DNA from: Brevibacillus brevis
GTDB taxonomy: Bacteria > Bacillota > Bacilli > Brevibacillales > Brevibacillaceae
Assembly (NCBI RefSeq): GCF_900637055.1
Contig: NZ_LR134338.1
Span: 4,987,001 to 5,051,000, forward strand
Length of the DNA: 64,000 nt
Direction of reading: 5' to 3'
Made by a program: the position numbers and the translations under genes. The notes under the pieces are model-generated. The model did not search any database, had not been told where the DNA came from, and worked only from the letters and a program-made list of their open reading frames with translations. Numbering within the stretch: the first letter of the stretch is position 1; each line of letters begins with the position of its first letter. Shown piece after piece: positions 1-8,840 of the stretch.

Positions 1-219
1 GTGCTGGTTGCCCTGTTGCTCAAATGGTACCCGGATTCTTCCGGCCTCGTCTGGGCAGGCTGGTGCTTTACAGCCGGAACCTTGATCTTCTCCGGCAGTC
101 TGTACACGCTGGCATTAACCGGAATTAAGGTTCTCGGTGCGATTACGCCGATTGGCGGTGTACTGTTCCTCGCTGGATGGGCGCTGCTTGCGATTCATGC
201 TTGGAAGACCGTGTCATAA
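1..219 (+). CDS. DUF423 family membrane protein, C-terminal part
   Basis: This is the last 72 codons of a gene that begins before the window; the GTG at position 1 is only the first in-frame codon visible. The product is very hydrophobic, with about two membrane segments and a Gly/Ala-rich stretch ([16 protein letters not shown]) typical of the end of DUF423 proteins such as Bacillus YwdK. DUF423 proteins are small integral membrane proteins of about 120 residues with no established biochemical role. A hairpin terminator follows the stop codon within 25 bases, so this is the last gene of its transcript. Confidence 0.75.
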   Translation: MLVALLLKWYPDSSGLVWAGWCFTAGTLIFSGSLYTLALTGIKVLGAITPIGGVLFLAGWALLAIHAWKTVS

Positions 220-241
220 AACTAAAGTAAACAATGCTTTC

Positions 242-275
242 AAAAGGTTGGGATTATCACTCCTAGCCTTTTTTC
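242..275 (+). terminator. Intrinsic terminator after the DUF423 gene
   Basis: AAAGGTTGGGA pairs with TCCTAGCCTTT, using two G-T pairs, across a 7-base loop and is followed by a T-rich tail. Confidence 0.75.
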
Positions 276-366
276 TTTTCTCGCCAACCTATTCTACACA
301 GGTACACACCTGCTAAAATAAATCATCTGAATTTACAAAAAACCACTGATAGGGAGGTTGAATCAG

Positions 367-1212
367 ATGAAAACTCTACCAAATTGGGCGAATACGTATT
401 TGCACAGGCTCGGATTAAAACAAGAAGCAGCAAGCCTTTCTTACCTTTCTGCATTGTGCCGTGCTCATTTACAAACGTTCCCCTACGAAAACGTTAGCAA
501 GCTCCTCTCTTACTACTCTTACAAAACCAACAGCGTCCCTACTCCTTCTGCATACATAGAAAATGCGATACTCCATGATTTCGGTGGAACCTGCTATGCC
601 AGTAACGCCAGCTTTCTCGCTTTGCTACGCGAGCTTGGTTTTAGCGGCTATCTCATCTCGCTAGCTGATGAACACGCGGCCATTATAATTACGGAATTGT
701 TGGATTCAGCTGATCTACTGTATGTGGACACTGCGGCAGCAGCTCCCTTTTTTCAACCTGTCCCATTTACATCTGACCCTCTCTACCTATCTTCCTTTGG
801 CTACGAATCAGCCCAGATTGCACCTGATCCTGCCCATCCACGCCGTTATCGTTTTCGTCGGATGAGGCATCAAGAGCTGGTAAACGATAGCTGGTACTTT
901 GATCCTATACAAAAACGCGAGCTTGCCGATCTTGCACCAGCCATTGCCCGCTCTTTTCAGCCAGACGCTACTTTTTTAACATGCCTACGTCTCCATTTGT
1001 ATCAACTCTCGCAAAACCGGTGTCTATCGCTGAAGAACAATTCCCTGTTCATCCTCTACGAAAACGGCGAAGACCAAAATCTGCATCTCCGCTCTATTGA
1101 TGAGTTGGAGTCCATTGTCGCGAGCGAATTCGGATTGCCTCGACTCCCAGTCCGTGAAGCTGTGAGTGCACTTGCTGCTGCCGGTATCGATGTGTTCGCT
1201 GACAAGTCCTGA
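367..1212 (+). CDS. Arylamine N-acetyltransferase (NAT family)
   Basis: Predicted 281-residue cytosolic enzyme that transfers the acetyl group of acetyl-CoA to arylamines and hydrazines through a cysteine intermediate. The NAT catalytic triad can be placed at Cys76 (in FGGTCYASN), His103 (DEHAA) and Asp121 (YVDTA). The segment before the cysteine deviates from the usual RGGxCxE pattern, so this is a divergent member. I place the start at the ATG at 367 because the ribosome binding site AGGGAGG ends at 357; the TTG at 358 sits directly on that site and is too close. Length is normal for bacterial NATs (260-290 residues). It stands alone, 145 bases after the preceding stop codon. Detoxification of xenobiotic amines is a family inference. 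Confidence 0.82.
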   Translation: MKTLPNWANTYLHRLGLKQEAASLSYLSALCRAHLQTFPYENVSKLLSYYSYKTNSVPTPSAYIENAILHDFGGTCYASNASFLALLRELGFSGYLISLADEHAAIIITELLDSADLLYVDTAAAAPFFQPVPFTSDPLYLSSFGYESAQIAPDPAHPRRYRFRRMRHQELVNDSWYFDPIQKRELADLAPAIARSFQPDATFLTCLRLHLYQLSQNRCLSLKNNSLFILYENGEDQNLHLRSIDELESIVASEFGLPRLPVREAVSALAAAGIDVFADKS

Positions 1213-1291
1213 TTTCCACCTGACACCCTCCATGGACGATTGCCATATGCTGTAGAGTTAGCAGTTACCCCACTCACAAGGAGAGGAAATC

Positions 1292-1912
1292 ATGACGAAA
1301 CCCTCCTACACACGCTCGTACTTTTATGGCGGAATACCAGATGTCTACATGCAGATGGGGTACTATCCGTTTCCCACTCCTTCTGCTACGGAACAGCTGA
1401 GTCGGAGTGTTCACATTCCGTATGCGATGTCGATGGCGGATCAATGTAAATACTTCATGGGGCAATCGGAAAAAATGATCGTGAGCGATGGAGCTATCGG
1501 GATTGCTGCCTTGTCGAATCCCTTACGCTCCGGTGTTCATTTATTTGTCCATCACTGGATGATCACCAATCCTTCCCCGCACCCGATAGAAGCACATTTC
1601 TTGTTTGGCAAAGCCTCCTCTATCACAGGTACGACCCTCTCTCGTCAAGTGACTTCAGGTTATGTTCAACTCCCCGCTTGTCCCGCCGCCCAAGGGCAAC
1701 TTTTGCATGGCACTGGTATGACGGATACCTTTTCTGATCACATTCATACCGCCACGCGAATCATTCCGGCGTCCTCCACTGTTGAGGCGACCCCTGGCGG
1801 ACAGTGGATTCTCGGACCAGGAATGGCGCTCATCGTTCGCGTTCCAAGCACAGGTGAGAGGACATCCTTTTACTTTTCAATAGACTGGTGGGAACAACCC
1901 GTATATGGGTAG
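1292..1912 (+). CDS. DUF6143-like protein of unknown function
   Basis: 206 residues with a clear ribosome binding site (AAGGAGAGG) nine bases before the ATG. There is no signal peptide and no membrane segment. The core contains a MGQSEKMIV segment and a SNPLRSGVHLFVHHWMITNP segment that resemble DUF6143 proteins, which occur mainly in spore-forming Bacillales and have no known function. The N-terminus is rich in Tyr, Phe, Met and Pro, as in some spore-coat-associated proteins, but nothing here proves such a role. It lies between the NAT gene and the helD gene and has its own terminator. Confidence 0.5.
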   Translation: MTKPSYTRSYFYGGIPDVYMQMGYYPFPTPSATEQLSRSVHIPYAMSMADQCKYFMGQSEKMIVSDGAIGIAALSNPLRSGVHLFVHHWMITNPSPHPIEAHFLFGKASSITGTTLSRQVTSGYVQLPACPAAQGQLLHGTGMTDTFSDHIHTATRIIPASSTVEATPGGQWILGPGMALIVRVPSTGERTSFYFSIDWWEQPVYG

Positions 1913-1956
1913 CTCTCAATGGAATGCTTGGCGGACAAGTCTAACCGCAACAAAAA

Positions 1957-1985
1957 AGGGAACCCCCAAAGGAGTTCCCTGTCAT
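1957..1985 (+). terminator. Hairpin terminator after the DUF6143-like gene
   Basis: AGGGAAC (1957-1963) pairs with GTTCCCT (1974-1980). The following tail is only moderately T-rich, so termination strength is uncertain. Confidence 0.55.
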
Positions 1986-2165
1986 TTCACTTTGTATTTT
2001 TCCTACACCATGTTGAAAAGCCAATTTTCACGTGATAGAATGAGAATTGGTCTGTCGATCAATCAATAGGATCTGACTATTTTATCTCCAATATAATAGT
2101 ACCACATTCACTTTCGATTGTCAAACCTTCAGGCCAAAAATGGGGAACGAAAAAGGAGCGGTACC

Positions 2166-4526
2166 ATGAGCGTGACTGATCAAGATAGGCAAAACGAACA
2201 ACAACGTGTTGAACGAGTCATCTCAGAGATAAAGAACCGAATAGATGACCTCAAAGAGCATGTGAATGTCGTGAGCGAGGATATCATCGGAATTCGCAAG
2301 CATTTTTGGGACGATGTGACAGTCAACTTCGAGGATGCCATCGAAGCTGTCGAGACTTACGCCAGTATCAAGCAGCAAGCGGAAGTCCTGTCCGAGCGTG
2401 AACGCATCCATCGCCATGCCCAAAATCAGTTGCGTACGCTGCAGCGATTGTTGCACTCTCCCTATTTTGGCAGGATTGATTTTCAAGAAGAGCTGGAATC
2501 GAAGCCAGAAGCCATCTATCTCGGCATTGCTTCCTTGCTGGATAAAAACGACGAGGAGTTTCTCGTCTACGACTGGCGCGCACCGATCTCCAGTCTGTAT
2601 TACGACTATTCGCCGGGGCCAGCAGAGTACAATACCCCAAGCGGAAACGTAAATGGAGAGATTACGTGCAAAAGACAATACATCATTCGCGACGGCAAAT
2701 TGCTGCACCTGTTCGATACGGGCGTGACGATTGGCGACGAGCTGCTTCAGGAGGTACTCGGCAAACAGGCTGACTCGCAAATGAAAAGCATCGTGGCCAC
2801 GATCCAGCGGGATCAAAACCGCATCATCCGCAACGAACGCAGCCGACTCGTCATCGTCTCCGGAGCTGCCGGCAGCGGAAAAACGTCTGCGGCTTTGCAA
2901 CGAATCGCTTATTTGTTATACCGTTATCGCAAGACATTGACCGCGGAGCAAATCGTCTTGTTCTCGCCCAACTCTTTGTTTAACAGCTACGTCTCGACCG
3001 TTCTTCCTGAACTCGGCGAGGAAAATATGCAGCAAACGACTTTTCAGGAATACGCGGAGCATCGTCTCGGTGACGACTTCCGCCTGGAAAACCCGCTTGA
3101 ACAGATGGAGTACGTACTGACAGCAAGTGATCAGTCTGGATACGAGGCGCGGCTGGAAGGAATCCGTTTCAAATCAAGCGCCTTGTTTTTGCAGGCTATG
3201 GACGAATACGCGAATAGCTTGAAACAATCTGGTATCATGTTTCGTCCTGTTACATTTAGAAACCAGACTTTGATCAGTGCTGCCCACATCCATGAGCTGT
3301 TTTATTCTCTCGATACGAGTCTGCCGATCCCCAATCGGATGGTACTCGTTGCGAAATCACTGCTGACGGAGCTGAAAAAGCTGGAACAGCGAGAACGATC
3401 AAAGCCATGGGTAGAAGAGGAAATGGAGCTGCTTGACCGAGACGCTTATGTAGCTGCCTATCAATCGCTGCGCCGCAAAAAACAGTTTCGGGAGGACACC
3501 TTTGATGACTTCGAACGCGAGCAGGAGCTCTTAGCCACATGGGTCGTCAAAAAGCAGTTTCGGCCTCTGCGCGATTTTATTCGGGAACTTCAATTTATTG
3601 ATACTCGCTCCATTTACCGCCAGCTTTTCTTGTCACCTGACTTACTCGGGACACTTGCGCCAAACACTCTCCAACACGATGTAATGGACAATTGGCCCGC
3701 AGTGTGCGTACAGACAGCAGAGCGTTTAGAGCAACAGTATTTGGCTTGTGAAGACATCCCTCCCTATTTGTATTTGCAGGAACGATTGGAGGGCAAGCAG
3801 ACGAATAACCTCGTCCGTCATGTCTTTCTCGATGAAGCCCAGGACTACTCCGCCTTTCAGTTCGCTCTCATCAAGAGCTTGTTTCCCCGTGCCAAAATGA
3901 CCGTGCTGGGAGATTGGAATCAGGCGATTTACGCCCATGCTTATCACCAGAATAGCTTTGAGGCAGTCACATCCCTGTTTGAGCCTGAAGAGACGGAGAC
4001 CTTCGTCCTGACCAAAAGCTACCGCTCCACCTATCCCATCGTCTTATTTACGCGACAGCTTTTGCGAGATGGGAATATGATTGAGCCTTTTATGCGTGAC
4101 GGTCGCTTGCCAACACTAACCAAAGTGACATCCCCTCAAGCTCATGCCGATCAAATCGAAGCACGCATACGTGAGCTCGCCGATCGTGGTCATCAGACCA
4201 TCGCTGTTATCACCAAAACGCTAGAGGAAGCCCAAGCCGTGCATGACACTTTGCAAGAGAGATTGCCGGTTCGCTTGATCAAGCCCGCTACTCTTTCCTT
4301 TGAGAAAGGAATCTTGATCATCCCCTCTTACTTGGCAAAAGGAGTCGAGTTCGATGCGGTCATCCTTTATAATGCTTCCGCCTCATGCTATGGCGAAGAA
4401 AGTGAACGCAAGCTTTTTTATACGGCATGTACACGTGCCATGCACGAGCTGCATCTTTACTATTCGGGTGAAAAAAGTCCATTTTTAGATAGCGTTTCTC
4501 CTGAGTGTTACGAGCTGTTTGTTTAA
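2166..4526 (+). CDS. helD: RNA polymerase recycling motor ATPase HelD
   Basis: 786-residue superfamily 1 (UvrD/PcrA-like) ATPase. In Bacillota HelD binds core RNA polymerase and uses ATP to release it from DNA and stalled complexes. Visible features are an N-terminal coiled-coil arm (about residues 1-90), a YDWRAPISSLYYD segment typical of HelD, Walker A (SGAAGSGKTS) near residue 235, a Walker B-like LDEAQDYS near 560, and C-terminal motif V/VI-like segments (KGVEFDAVI, YTACTRA). Length matches B. subtilis HelD (774). The start is ATG 2166, preceded by AAAAAGGAGCG; an in-frame TTG further upstream has no ribosome binding site. The gene is monocistronic and shares a bidirectional terminator with the convergent doxX gene. 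Confidence 0.9.
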   Translation: MSVTDQDRQNEQQRVERVISEIKNRIDDLKEHVNVVSEDIIGIRKHFWDDVTVNFEDAIEAVETYASIKQQAEVLSERERIHRHAQNQLRTLQRLLHSPYFGRIDFQEELESKPEAIYLGIASLLDKNDEEFLVYDWRAPISSLYYDYSPGPAEYNTPSGNVNGEITCKRQYIIRDGKLLHLFDTGVTIGDELLQEVLGKQADSQMKSIVATIQRDQNRIIRNERSRLVIVSGAAGSGKTSAALQRIAYLLYRYRKTLTAEQIVLFSPNSLFNSYVSTVLPELGEENMQQTTFQEYAEHRLGDDFRLENPLEQMEYVLTASDQSGYEARLEGIRFKSSALFLQAMDEYANSLKQSGIMFRPVTFRNQTLISAAHIHELFYSLDTSLPIPNRMVLVAKSLLTELKKLEQRERSKPWVEEEMELLDRDAYVAAYQSLRRKKQFREDTFDDFEREQELLATWVVKKQFRPLRDFIRELQFIDTRSIYRQLFLSPDLLGTLAPNTLQHDVMDNWPAVCVQTAERLEQQYLACEDIPPYLYLQERLEGKQTNNLVRHVFLDEAQDYSAFQFALIKSLFPRAKMTVLGDWNQAIYAHAYHQNSFEAVTSLFEPEETETFVLTKSYRSTYPIVLFTRQLLRDGNMIEPFMRDGRLPTLTKVTSPQAHADQIEARIRELADRGHQTIAVITKTLEEAQAVHDTLQERLPVRLIKPATLSFEKGILIIPSYLAKGVEFDAVILYNASASCYGEESERKLFYTACTRAMHELHLYYSGEKSPFLDSVSPECYELFV

Positions 4527-4528
4527 AA

Positions 4529-4575
4529 AAAGAGATCCAGCTGACCGCTTACTGGTTCAGCCGGATCTCTTTTTC
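4529..4575. terminator. Bidirectional terminator between helD and doxX
   Basis: AAAAAGAGATCC pairs with GGATCTCTTTTT, with an inner GCTGACC/GGTTCAGC stem. There are A and T runs on both sides, so it can serve both convergent genes. Confidence 0.85.
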
Positions 4576-4912
4576 ACCTTTTTAGACCCACACAAATCGT
4601 GACAAGCAACAGGATCAAATCCAGCTCATAACCGCCCACGAACCCTTTCGCCCATTTCACCGTCACAATCGCTCCTGCCATGATCGCAGCTAATCCCCAG
4701 GCAGCATATCTCGCCCCGACTCCGATGATCAGCGCGAGACCGCCGATCAATTCTACGATCAACACCAGATACGCCAGCCACCCCGGCAAGCCGAGATCGC
4801 CAAACGTCGTCACAACGGCAGCCATCCCTCGTTGCAGCTTGGCTATGCCATGGATGAAAAACAAGATACCCGTCCCGATCCGTAATACAGCAAACGCTTT
4901 TTCGTAAGCCAT
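4574..4912 (-). CDS. DoxX family membrane protein
   Basis: 112-residue integral membrane protein with four predicted hydrophobic segments. The N-terminal RIGTGILFFIHGIAKL and central GGLALIIGVGAR segments are typical of the DoxX/DoxD family. DoxX proteins are associated with redox or thiol stress systems in some bacteria, but a precise role here is unknown. A GGAGGG ribosome binding site precedes the ATG. It starts 53 bases after the bpsA stop codon on the same strand with no terminator between, so bpsA-doxX is likely one transcript. Confidence 0.8.
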   Translation of the reverse strand: MAYEKAFAVLRIGTGILFFIHGIAKLQRGMAAVVTTFGDLGLPGWLAYLVLIVELIGGLALIIGVGARYAAWGLAAIMAGAIVTVKWAKGFVGGYELDLILLLVTICVGLKR

Positions 4913-4965
4913 CTTATCTTTTTCTCCCTCCCCTCCACCACTACCATATGTCCACTTGCGTACAA

Positions 4966-6138
4966 TCAGTCTTGTGCTCTCCGGCGAGACATCAGCTCAA
5001 AGCTCTGGTGCTTGCAACGAGGGCAGCCGCGTTTTTTCAATTGTTCGATCGTCACTATTTTTGCCTGTGCCCCAACCTGGATCGATCTTTTGCAACGCTT
5101 GCATTGATACTCACGCTTGGAAGGAGTCTCTTCGCCTGTGTACAGCGACTCTAGAAATGAATGCTTGATCGTCGGAGCCGTCATCTCTGTGGTGGTGAGC
5201 ACGATCATTTGACCCTTATTTCCAATCATTTGCGCCGCTTCGTATTCATTGAAATGACTGAGCACCTCTCGTACAGTCAAGCCTGCCAGCACGAACTCCC
5301 GCTGCATATTCAGCGTGAAATCAGGCGATTTATGCGCAAAGGACAGGAAGATGGACAGTCCTTTTTGCTTTTGCAGCCCACTGATTCCACGTGATAAAAA
5401 CAAAGCCATTCCTTGCAGTGTGTAAGGGGGATCGGTGAAAAAGCAATCGTACCCACCCTGCAGCTTCTTTGGCAGCGGCTGCCGTAAATCAGCCTGATGG
5501 CATACTATGGACAATGATTTTTGCTTGGACACATCCGTAATGTACTGGAGAAAGCGTTCATCGATGTCGACTACGTCAATTTGCTCTGGACGTTGCTGAT
5601 TCCCTGGAAACAAGCGCTTGAGCAAAAGCCCTAGCGAAATGCTGACCAAATCATCATCCCCGACGCATAATATTTTTTTGCCCACCAAGCTCTGATGCCG
5701 CAAGCATAAAATCGCCCTGCGCAAGCTCGTCTCGACTGTGCATTTGGACTGATCGATCTGTACATCGACTTGCGGACGCCCAGCAAAAATCGTCTCCATC
5801 TCCGCTTGCAGGTCAGCCAGCTCGGTTTTCCAAGCTTCGTCGCCTCTCATCAGCTTCTCGTACAGCTCCCGATCCAGCCCACCATACCCTAGCTTTTGCT
5901 CAATGAACGCTTCCCCTTCTACGGTGCATCTCACCCCGCTCCCCTGCTGTATGGCACCTGCCTTGATCAGCTCTTTTTTAATGGCAGTCGCCACAGGTAC
6001 AGGCAAGAGTACTTTTCTCGCCAGCTCTTTCGTAGGCAAACCCGGATGAAAATAACACGCGAGCAGAAACTGTTCGATTACACGTTGTCCTTCTTGCAAA
6101 CGTACTTGTTTATAGGTGTCTTCGATATAATTTTTCAT
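4966..6138 (-). CDS. bpsA: Branched-chain polyamine synthase-like aminopropyltransferase (BpsA family) with C-terminal zinc ribbon
   Basis: 390 residues. BpsA enzymes (DUF43 family) of thermophilic archaea and bacteria add aminopropyl groups from decarboxylated SAM to spermidine, giving N4-branched polyamines. An N-terminal winged-helix-like region (about 1-110) is followed by a Rossmann-type catalytic domain with KILCVGDDDLVSI (near 155), DVVDIDERF and FFTDPPYT; the GDDD motif is diagnostic of the family. The C-terminus carries a putative zinc ribbon, C346-x2-C349 and C372-x2-C375, which I believe is an extension beyond the archaeal form. The ribosome binding site AGAGG lies eight bases before the ATG. 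Substrate and product in a mesophile are unproven. The gene lies behind a structured RNA and two hairpin terminators. Confidence 0.75.
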   Translation of the reverse strand: MKNYIEDTYKQVRLQEGQRVIEQFLLACYFHPGLPTKELARKVLLPVPVATAIKKELIKAGAIQQGSGVRCTVEGEAFIEQKLGYGGLDRELYEKLMRGDEAWKTELADLQAEMETIFAGRPQVDVQIDQSKCTVETSLRRAILCLRHQSLVGKKILCVGDDDLVSISLGLLLKRLFPGNQQRPEQIDVVDIDERFLQYITDVSKQKSLSIVCHQADLRQPLPKKLQGGYDCFFTDPPYTLQGMALFLSRGISGLQKQKGLSIFLSFAHKSPDFTLNMQREFVLAGLTVREVLSHFNEYEAAQMIGNKGQMIVLTTTEMTAPTIKHSFLESLYTGEETPSKREYQCKRCKRSIQVGAQAKIVTIEQLKKRGCPRCKHQSFELMSRRRAQD

Positions 6139-6182
6139 GTGGAGAACCTCTCTTCAAAAGGGATGGACCCATCGATGCATGC

Positions 6183-6221
6183 AAAAAAGGCAGAGCATGA
6201 ACATTCGTTCATCTCCGCCTT
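6183..6221 (-). terminator. Intrinsic terminator just upstream of bpsA
   Basis: Read on the minus strand, AAGGCGGAGATGAAC pairs imperfectly with GTTCATGCTCTGCCTT and is followed by TTTTTT. It lies 45 bases before the bpsA start, so it either ends upstream transcripts or attenuates bpsA. Confidence 0.65.
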
Positions 6222-6263
6222 GAGGGCATACGTTCGCTACGTGCGCGTGGATAGTCACGCAAA

Positions 6264-6470
6264 AAAACCGTGCGTAAGAGCACGGTTCCCGTAGTCGAGC
6301 AAATGGGTAGATGGATGACCGTAAGTTCTTAACTAATCAAGGCCTCCCTTTTTCCATAGCAAATAAGCCGACATGAAATGTGGTTTTTGCCAAAAATACT
6401 GGGAGTACCCTATCCAATTGCTTAGTTAAGAACACACACCGACATCAAAACGTCCCCTTTTGAAAAAGAT
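6264..6470 (-). ncRNA. Unassigned structured RNA (riboswitch-like leader or free-standing sRNA) upstream of bpsA
   Basis: Read on the minus strand, a good promoter (next entry) would start an RNA near 6470. It contains a perfect 12-bp long-range stem, GTTCTTAACTAA (6422-6433) with TTAGTTAAGAAC (6325-6336). This encloses about 85 bases with an inner CTCCC/GGGAG stem and small hairpins. It ends in a textbook terminator, CCGTGC-TCTTAC-GCACGG plus seven T. Total length is about 205 nt. I compared it by eye with the common Bacillota riboswitch consensus patterns and with the general 6S RNA shape and could not assign it. Having its own promoter and terminator, it could be an independent sRNA or an attenuated bpsA leader. 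Confidence 0.6.
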
Positions 6471-6477
6471 ACTTTCT

Positions 6478-6506
6478 ATTATACGGCACTCGCAAATAAA
6501 CGGCAA
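6478..6506 (-). promoter_or_regulatory. Sigma-A-type promoter for the structured RNA
   Basis: On the minus strand TTGCCG (6501-6506), a 17-base spacer and a perfect TATAAT (6478-6483). It lies immediately after the stop codon of the MFS gene. Confidence 0.75.
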
Positions 6507-6510
6507 GAAG

Positions 6511-7749
6511 CTAAATGGCAGTCTCTACAATCGCATTTCCAGGCTGCTTCCGCTTTTCATGCAACCTGCGTCCAAGCCAATAAAAGATCAAGCTGACCAG
6601 CGCCAATACTGCCATGACCAAAAACATTACGGGGCCACCATATGCGGTGAGCACCATGCCACCTGCCCATGGACCGAGGAAGCTGCCCAGCATCGTTGCG
6701 CTTTGTGCCCCATAGTAAGTCCCTCTCATATTCGCGGGACTGATCTCGTCGATTTGCGCATACTCCGCCGGTACAATCAGGATTTCACCTAGCGTAAAAA
6801 CGATCATCGCTGTAATAAACCAAGCCCAGTCTGGCGAAAAAGCAAAGCCGACTTCTCCTATGGCCATCAATACAGCGCCACCTGCTATCCGTGTAAACAA
6901 GGAATAACGCTCAACTAGTCTCGTCAATGGAATTTGCAAAAGCAAGACGGTAAATCCGTTGAGGCTCATCAACGTTCCAAACAAGGCGACTCCTTCCGAA
7001 AAGTTTTCCCGCAAGTATTGGGAGAGCGTAACAGACATCTGACCGTACACCGTCACTAACAGGATTCCGCCTGTGACAAATGTAAGAAGGACGACATCCC
7101 TTCTGAGCACTTGCCAGATCTCAGGCAAACTGGCTCTTTCTACCTCGCCGTTCCCCCCGCCTTCATCAGTGACGCCACATCTCCGACATGCCACTAATAA
7201 AATGACAGCAAAGCTCACCAAGGATACCGCAGTCAGAATATATGCCAGATTGCTGCCGGAAATCCCCAAAAAAGCACCGAGCATAGGACCAATCGCAAAA
7301 CCTAGATTGTTCGCAAGATAGCGATTCGAGAACACACGAAAACGTTTATGCTCGGGAGTCAAGTCACCCATCAGCGCTTTTGAAACCGTCGCAAAAATTG
7401 AAGCCGCCAATCCCATAACCAAGCTGATCAACAGCAAACCGATCGGATGAGCCACCGTAATGAATCCGATAATCGAGCACGCCATAGCAAGCAAGGAAAA
7501 AAACATCAGCTTTTGTCTGCCAAACAAATCCGAGAGAATCCCGCCAGCAAATCCCCCTACTGTTCCAGCCAAAGGACCTGCACCGATAATAAGCCCAATA
7601 TAGGCGTGAGAGAGCTTCGTCGTTTCACCGAGATAGATGGCCAGAAAAGGGATACTCATCGATTGGGTGAGCTGAACGAACACCGACCCTGCCATCAACA
7701 GATGAACAATCGGGTGATACGCCTCCCACACTTGCCTCATTTTGCTCAT
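6511..7749 (-). CDS. MFS transporter, probable multidrug efflux
   Basis: 412-residue membrane protein with 12 predicted transmembrane segments. The MFS loop 2-3 signature is visible as GGILSDLFGRQKLM, and motif C-like glycines occur in the fifth segment (LGFAIGPMLGAFLG). The family (DHA1-type, MdtH/YttB-like) exports small drugs in exchange for protons, but the substrate cannot be read from sequence. It lies 51 bases downstream of an ArsR-type regulator on the same strand, so the pair probably forms a self-regulated resistance operon. No terminator is seen between the two. Confidence 0.8.
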   Translation of the reverse strand: MSKMRQVWEAYHPIVHLLMAGSVFVQLTQSMSIPFLAIYLGETTKLSHAYIGLIIGAGPLAGTVGGFAGGILSDLFGRQKLMFFSLLAMACSIIGFITVAHPIGLLLISLVMGLAASIFATVSKALMGDLTPEHKRFRVFSNRYLANNLGFAIGPMLGAFLGISGSNLAYILTAVSLVSFAVILLVACRRCGVTDEGGGNGEVERASLPEIWQVLRRDVVLLTFVTGGILLVTVYGQMSVTLSQYLRENFSEGVALFGTLMSLNGFTVLLLQIPLTRLVERYSLFTRIAGGAVLMAIGEVGFAFSPDWAWFITAMIVFTLGEILIVPAEYAQIDEISPANMRGTYYGAQSATMLGSFLGPWAGGMVLTAYGGPVMFLVMAVLALVSLIFYWLGRRLHEKRKQPGNAIVETAI

Positions 7750-7800
7750 ACTGATTCAACCTACCCTCTCAACAAAATCATGTCATTTCCGTAAGCAAAA

Positions 7801-8721
7801 TTACTCTGATGCATGGAAGAAGGAACGAAGCAAGACCGGGAGACGCTCGACGAAGGCTTCTCGCAGACTGTAGTAGGAAATCGTCGTACTTCCCGTGTAG
7901 TGAGCACGAATCAGCCCCGCTCTGCGCAACGCCGTTACATGATGATGGACGGTGCTTTTTGCCAGTGATACTTGCTTCTGTAATTCACCTAGAGTGCACG
8001 TCTTTTTTGCCAGGCAGCGCAAGATTTGCAGGCGCTTCTCATCCGCTAGGCACTGTGTGATGGGCAACAGCTCCAGGAGCGGCTGTGGTTTTGTCGTTGC
8101 CGCATCTTTGACAGGGTACATGCAAGTGGCAAGCCCCCGATAAAAGTCGAGAACAGAAGAATGGGCACAATGATATTGCGGGATCAGTACAACCTCGCGC
8201 AAATCTGACATCGGCTCAATCCAGATACCGTTCGTAACATGATCGACCAAATCGATAGGAGGCGTTTCTTTGGCGCGGACTGTCAGCTCATCGGCTCTCC
8301 GTTGCAGACTCTCCAAAATGCGTGAGTCCACTTTCGAAAAATAATGTTCATTCCACCGGGTAAGCAACGATAGGCTGTGATCACGGATTTCCCCCAGGTT
8401 CAGCGGGATTGTCTCCACCCATGGCGCGAGGCGCTCATAAATTTCACCGGGAGGGATGCTCTCCAGCCACCCAAGAAATTCTTCAACGGATTTGGTCTGG
8501 GGCGATTGCGCTACCAGCAGCACCAAACGGTGGAGCACCTCCCAGCGTTCATCTGCGAGTTCATCTGCAAAAGACGCCGGGAGCTTTTGTTTTGTCTCCT
8601 CTTTCCAAGCAGAACCAAGCAAATAATGCTTGCGCTCCTTTTCGTAAATGTAAGTGTAGAGGCTAATGATACATTCATACGCAGGAGACCATTCTACTCT
8701 AATCGAATACATATCATTCAT
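7801..8721 (-). CDS. ArsR-type winged-helix transcriptional regulator with large N-terminal domain
   Basis: 306 residues. The C-terminal third (about 215-295) is an ArsR winged helix: ADEKRLQILRCLAKKTCTLG followed by the recognition region SLAKSTVHHHVTALRRAGLI. The N-terminal 200 residues resemble the DUF5937-type domain found fused to such HTHs and may sense a ligand. No metal-binding CxC motif of classical ArsR is seen, so metal sensing is unlikely. The start is the ATG at 8721, with a GGTGA-type site upstream. Its position directly before the MFS gene suggests control of that transporter. Confidence 0.75.
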   Translation of the reverse strand: MNDMYSIRVEWSPAYECIISLYTYIYEKERKHYLLGSAWKEETKQKLPASFADELADERWEVLHRLVLLVAQSPQTKSVEEFLGWLESIPPGEIYERLAPWVETIPLNLGEIRDHSLSLLTRWNEHYFSKVDSRILESLQRRADELTVRAKETPPIDLVDHVTNGIWIEPMSDLREVVLIPQYHCAHSSVLDFYRGLATCMYPVKDAATTKPQPLLELLPITQCLADEKRLQILRCLAKKTCTLGELQKQVSLAKSTVHHHVTALRRAGLIRAHYTGSTTISYYSLREAFVERLPVLLRSFFHASE

Positions 8722-8840
8722 TCTATCACCATCGAACGTTTTAGTTTTTCTCAGTGTATCATTCTTGCTAGATTTTGCATAGCGCCATTTCGTTAGAATA
8801 ACTTATAAAGGTCCTTATGAATGGGGTCAACATAGTGGAG

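Noticed and set aside
2118-2165. 16-codon N-terminal extension of HelD from a TTG
   Set aside because: There is no ribosome binding site before the TTG, whereas ATG 2166 has AAAAAGGAG and gives the normal family length.
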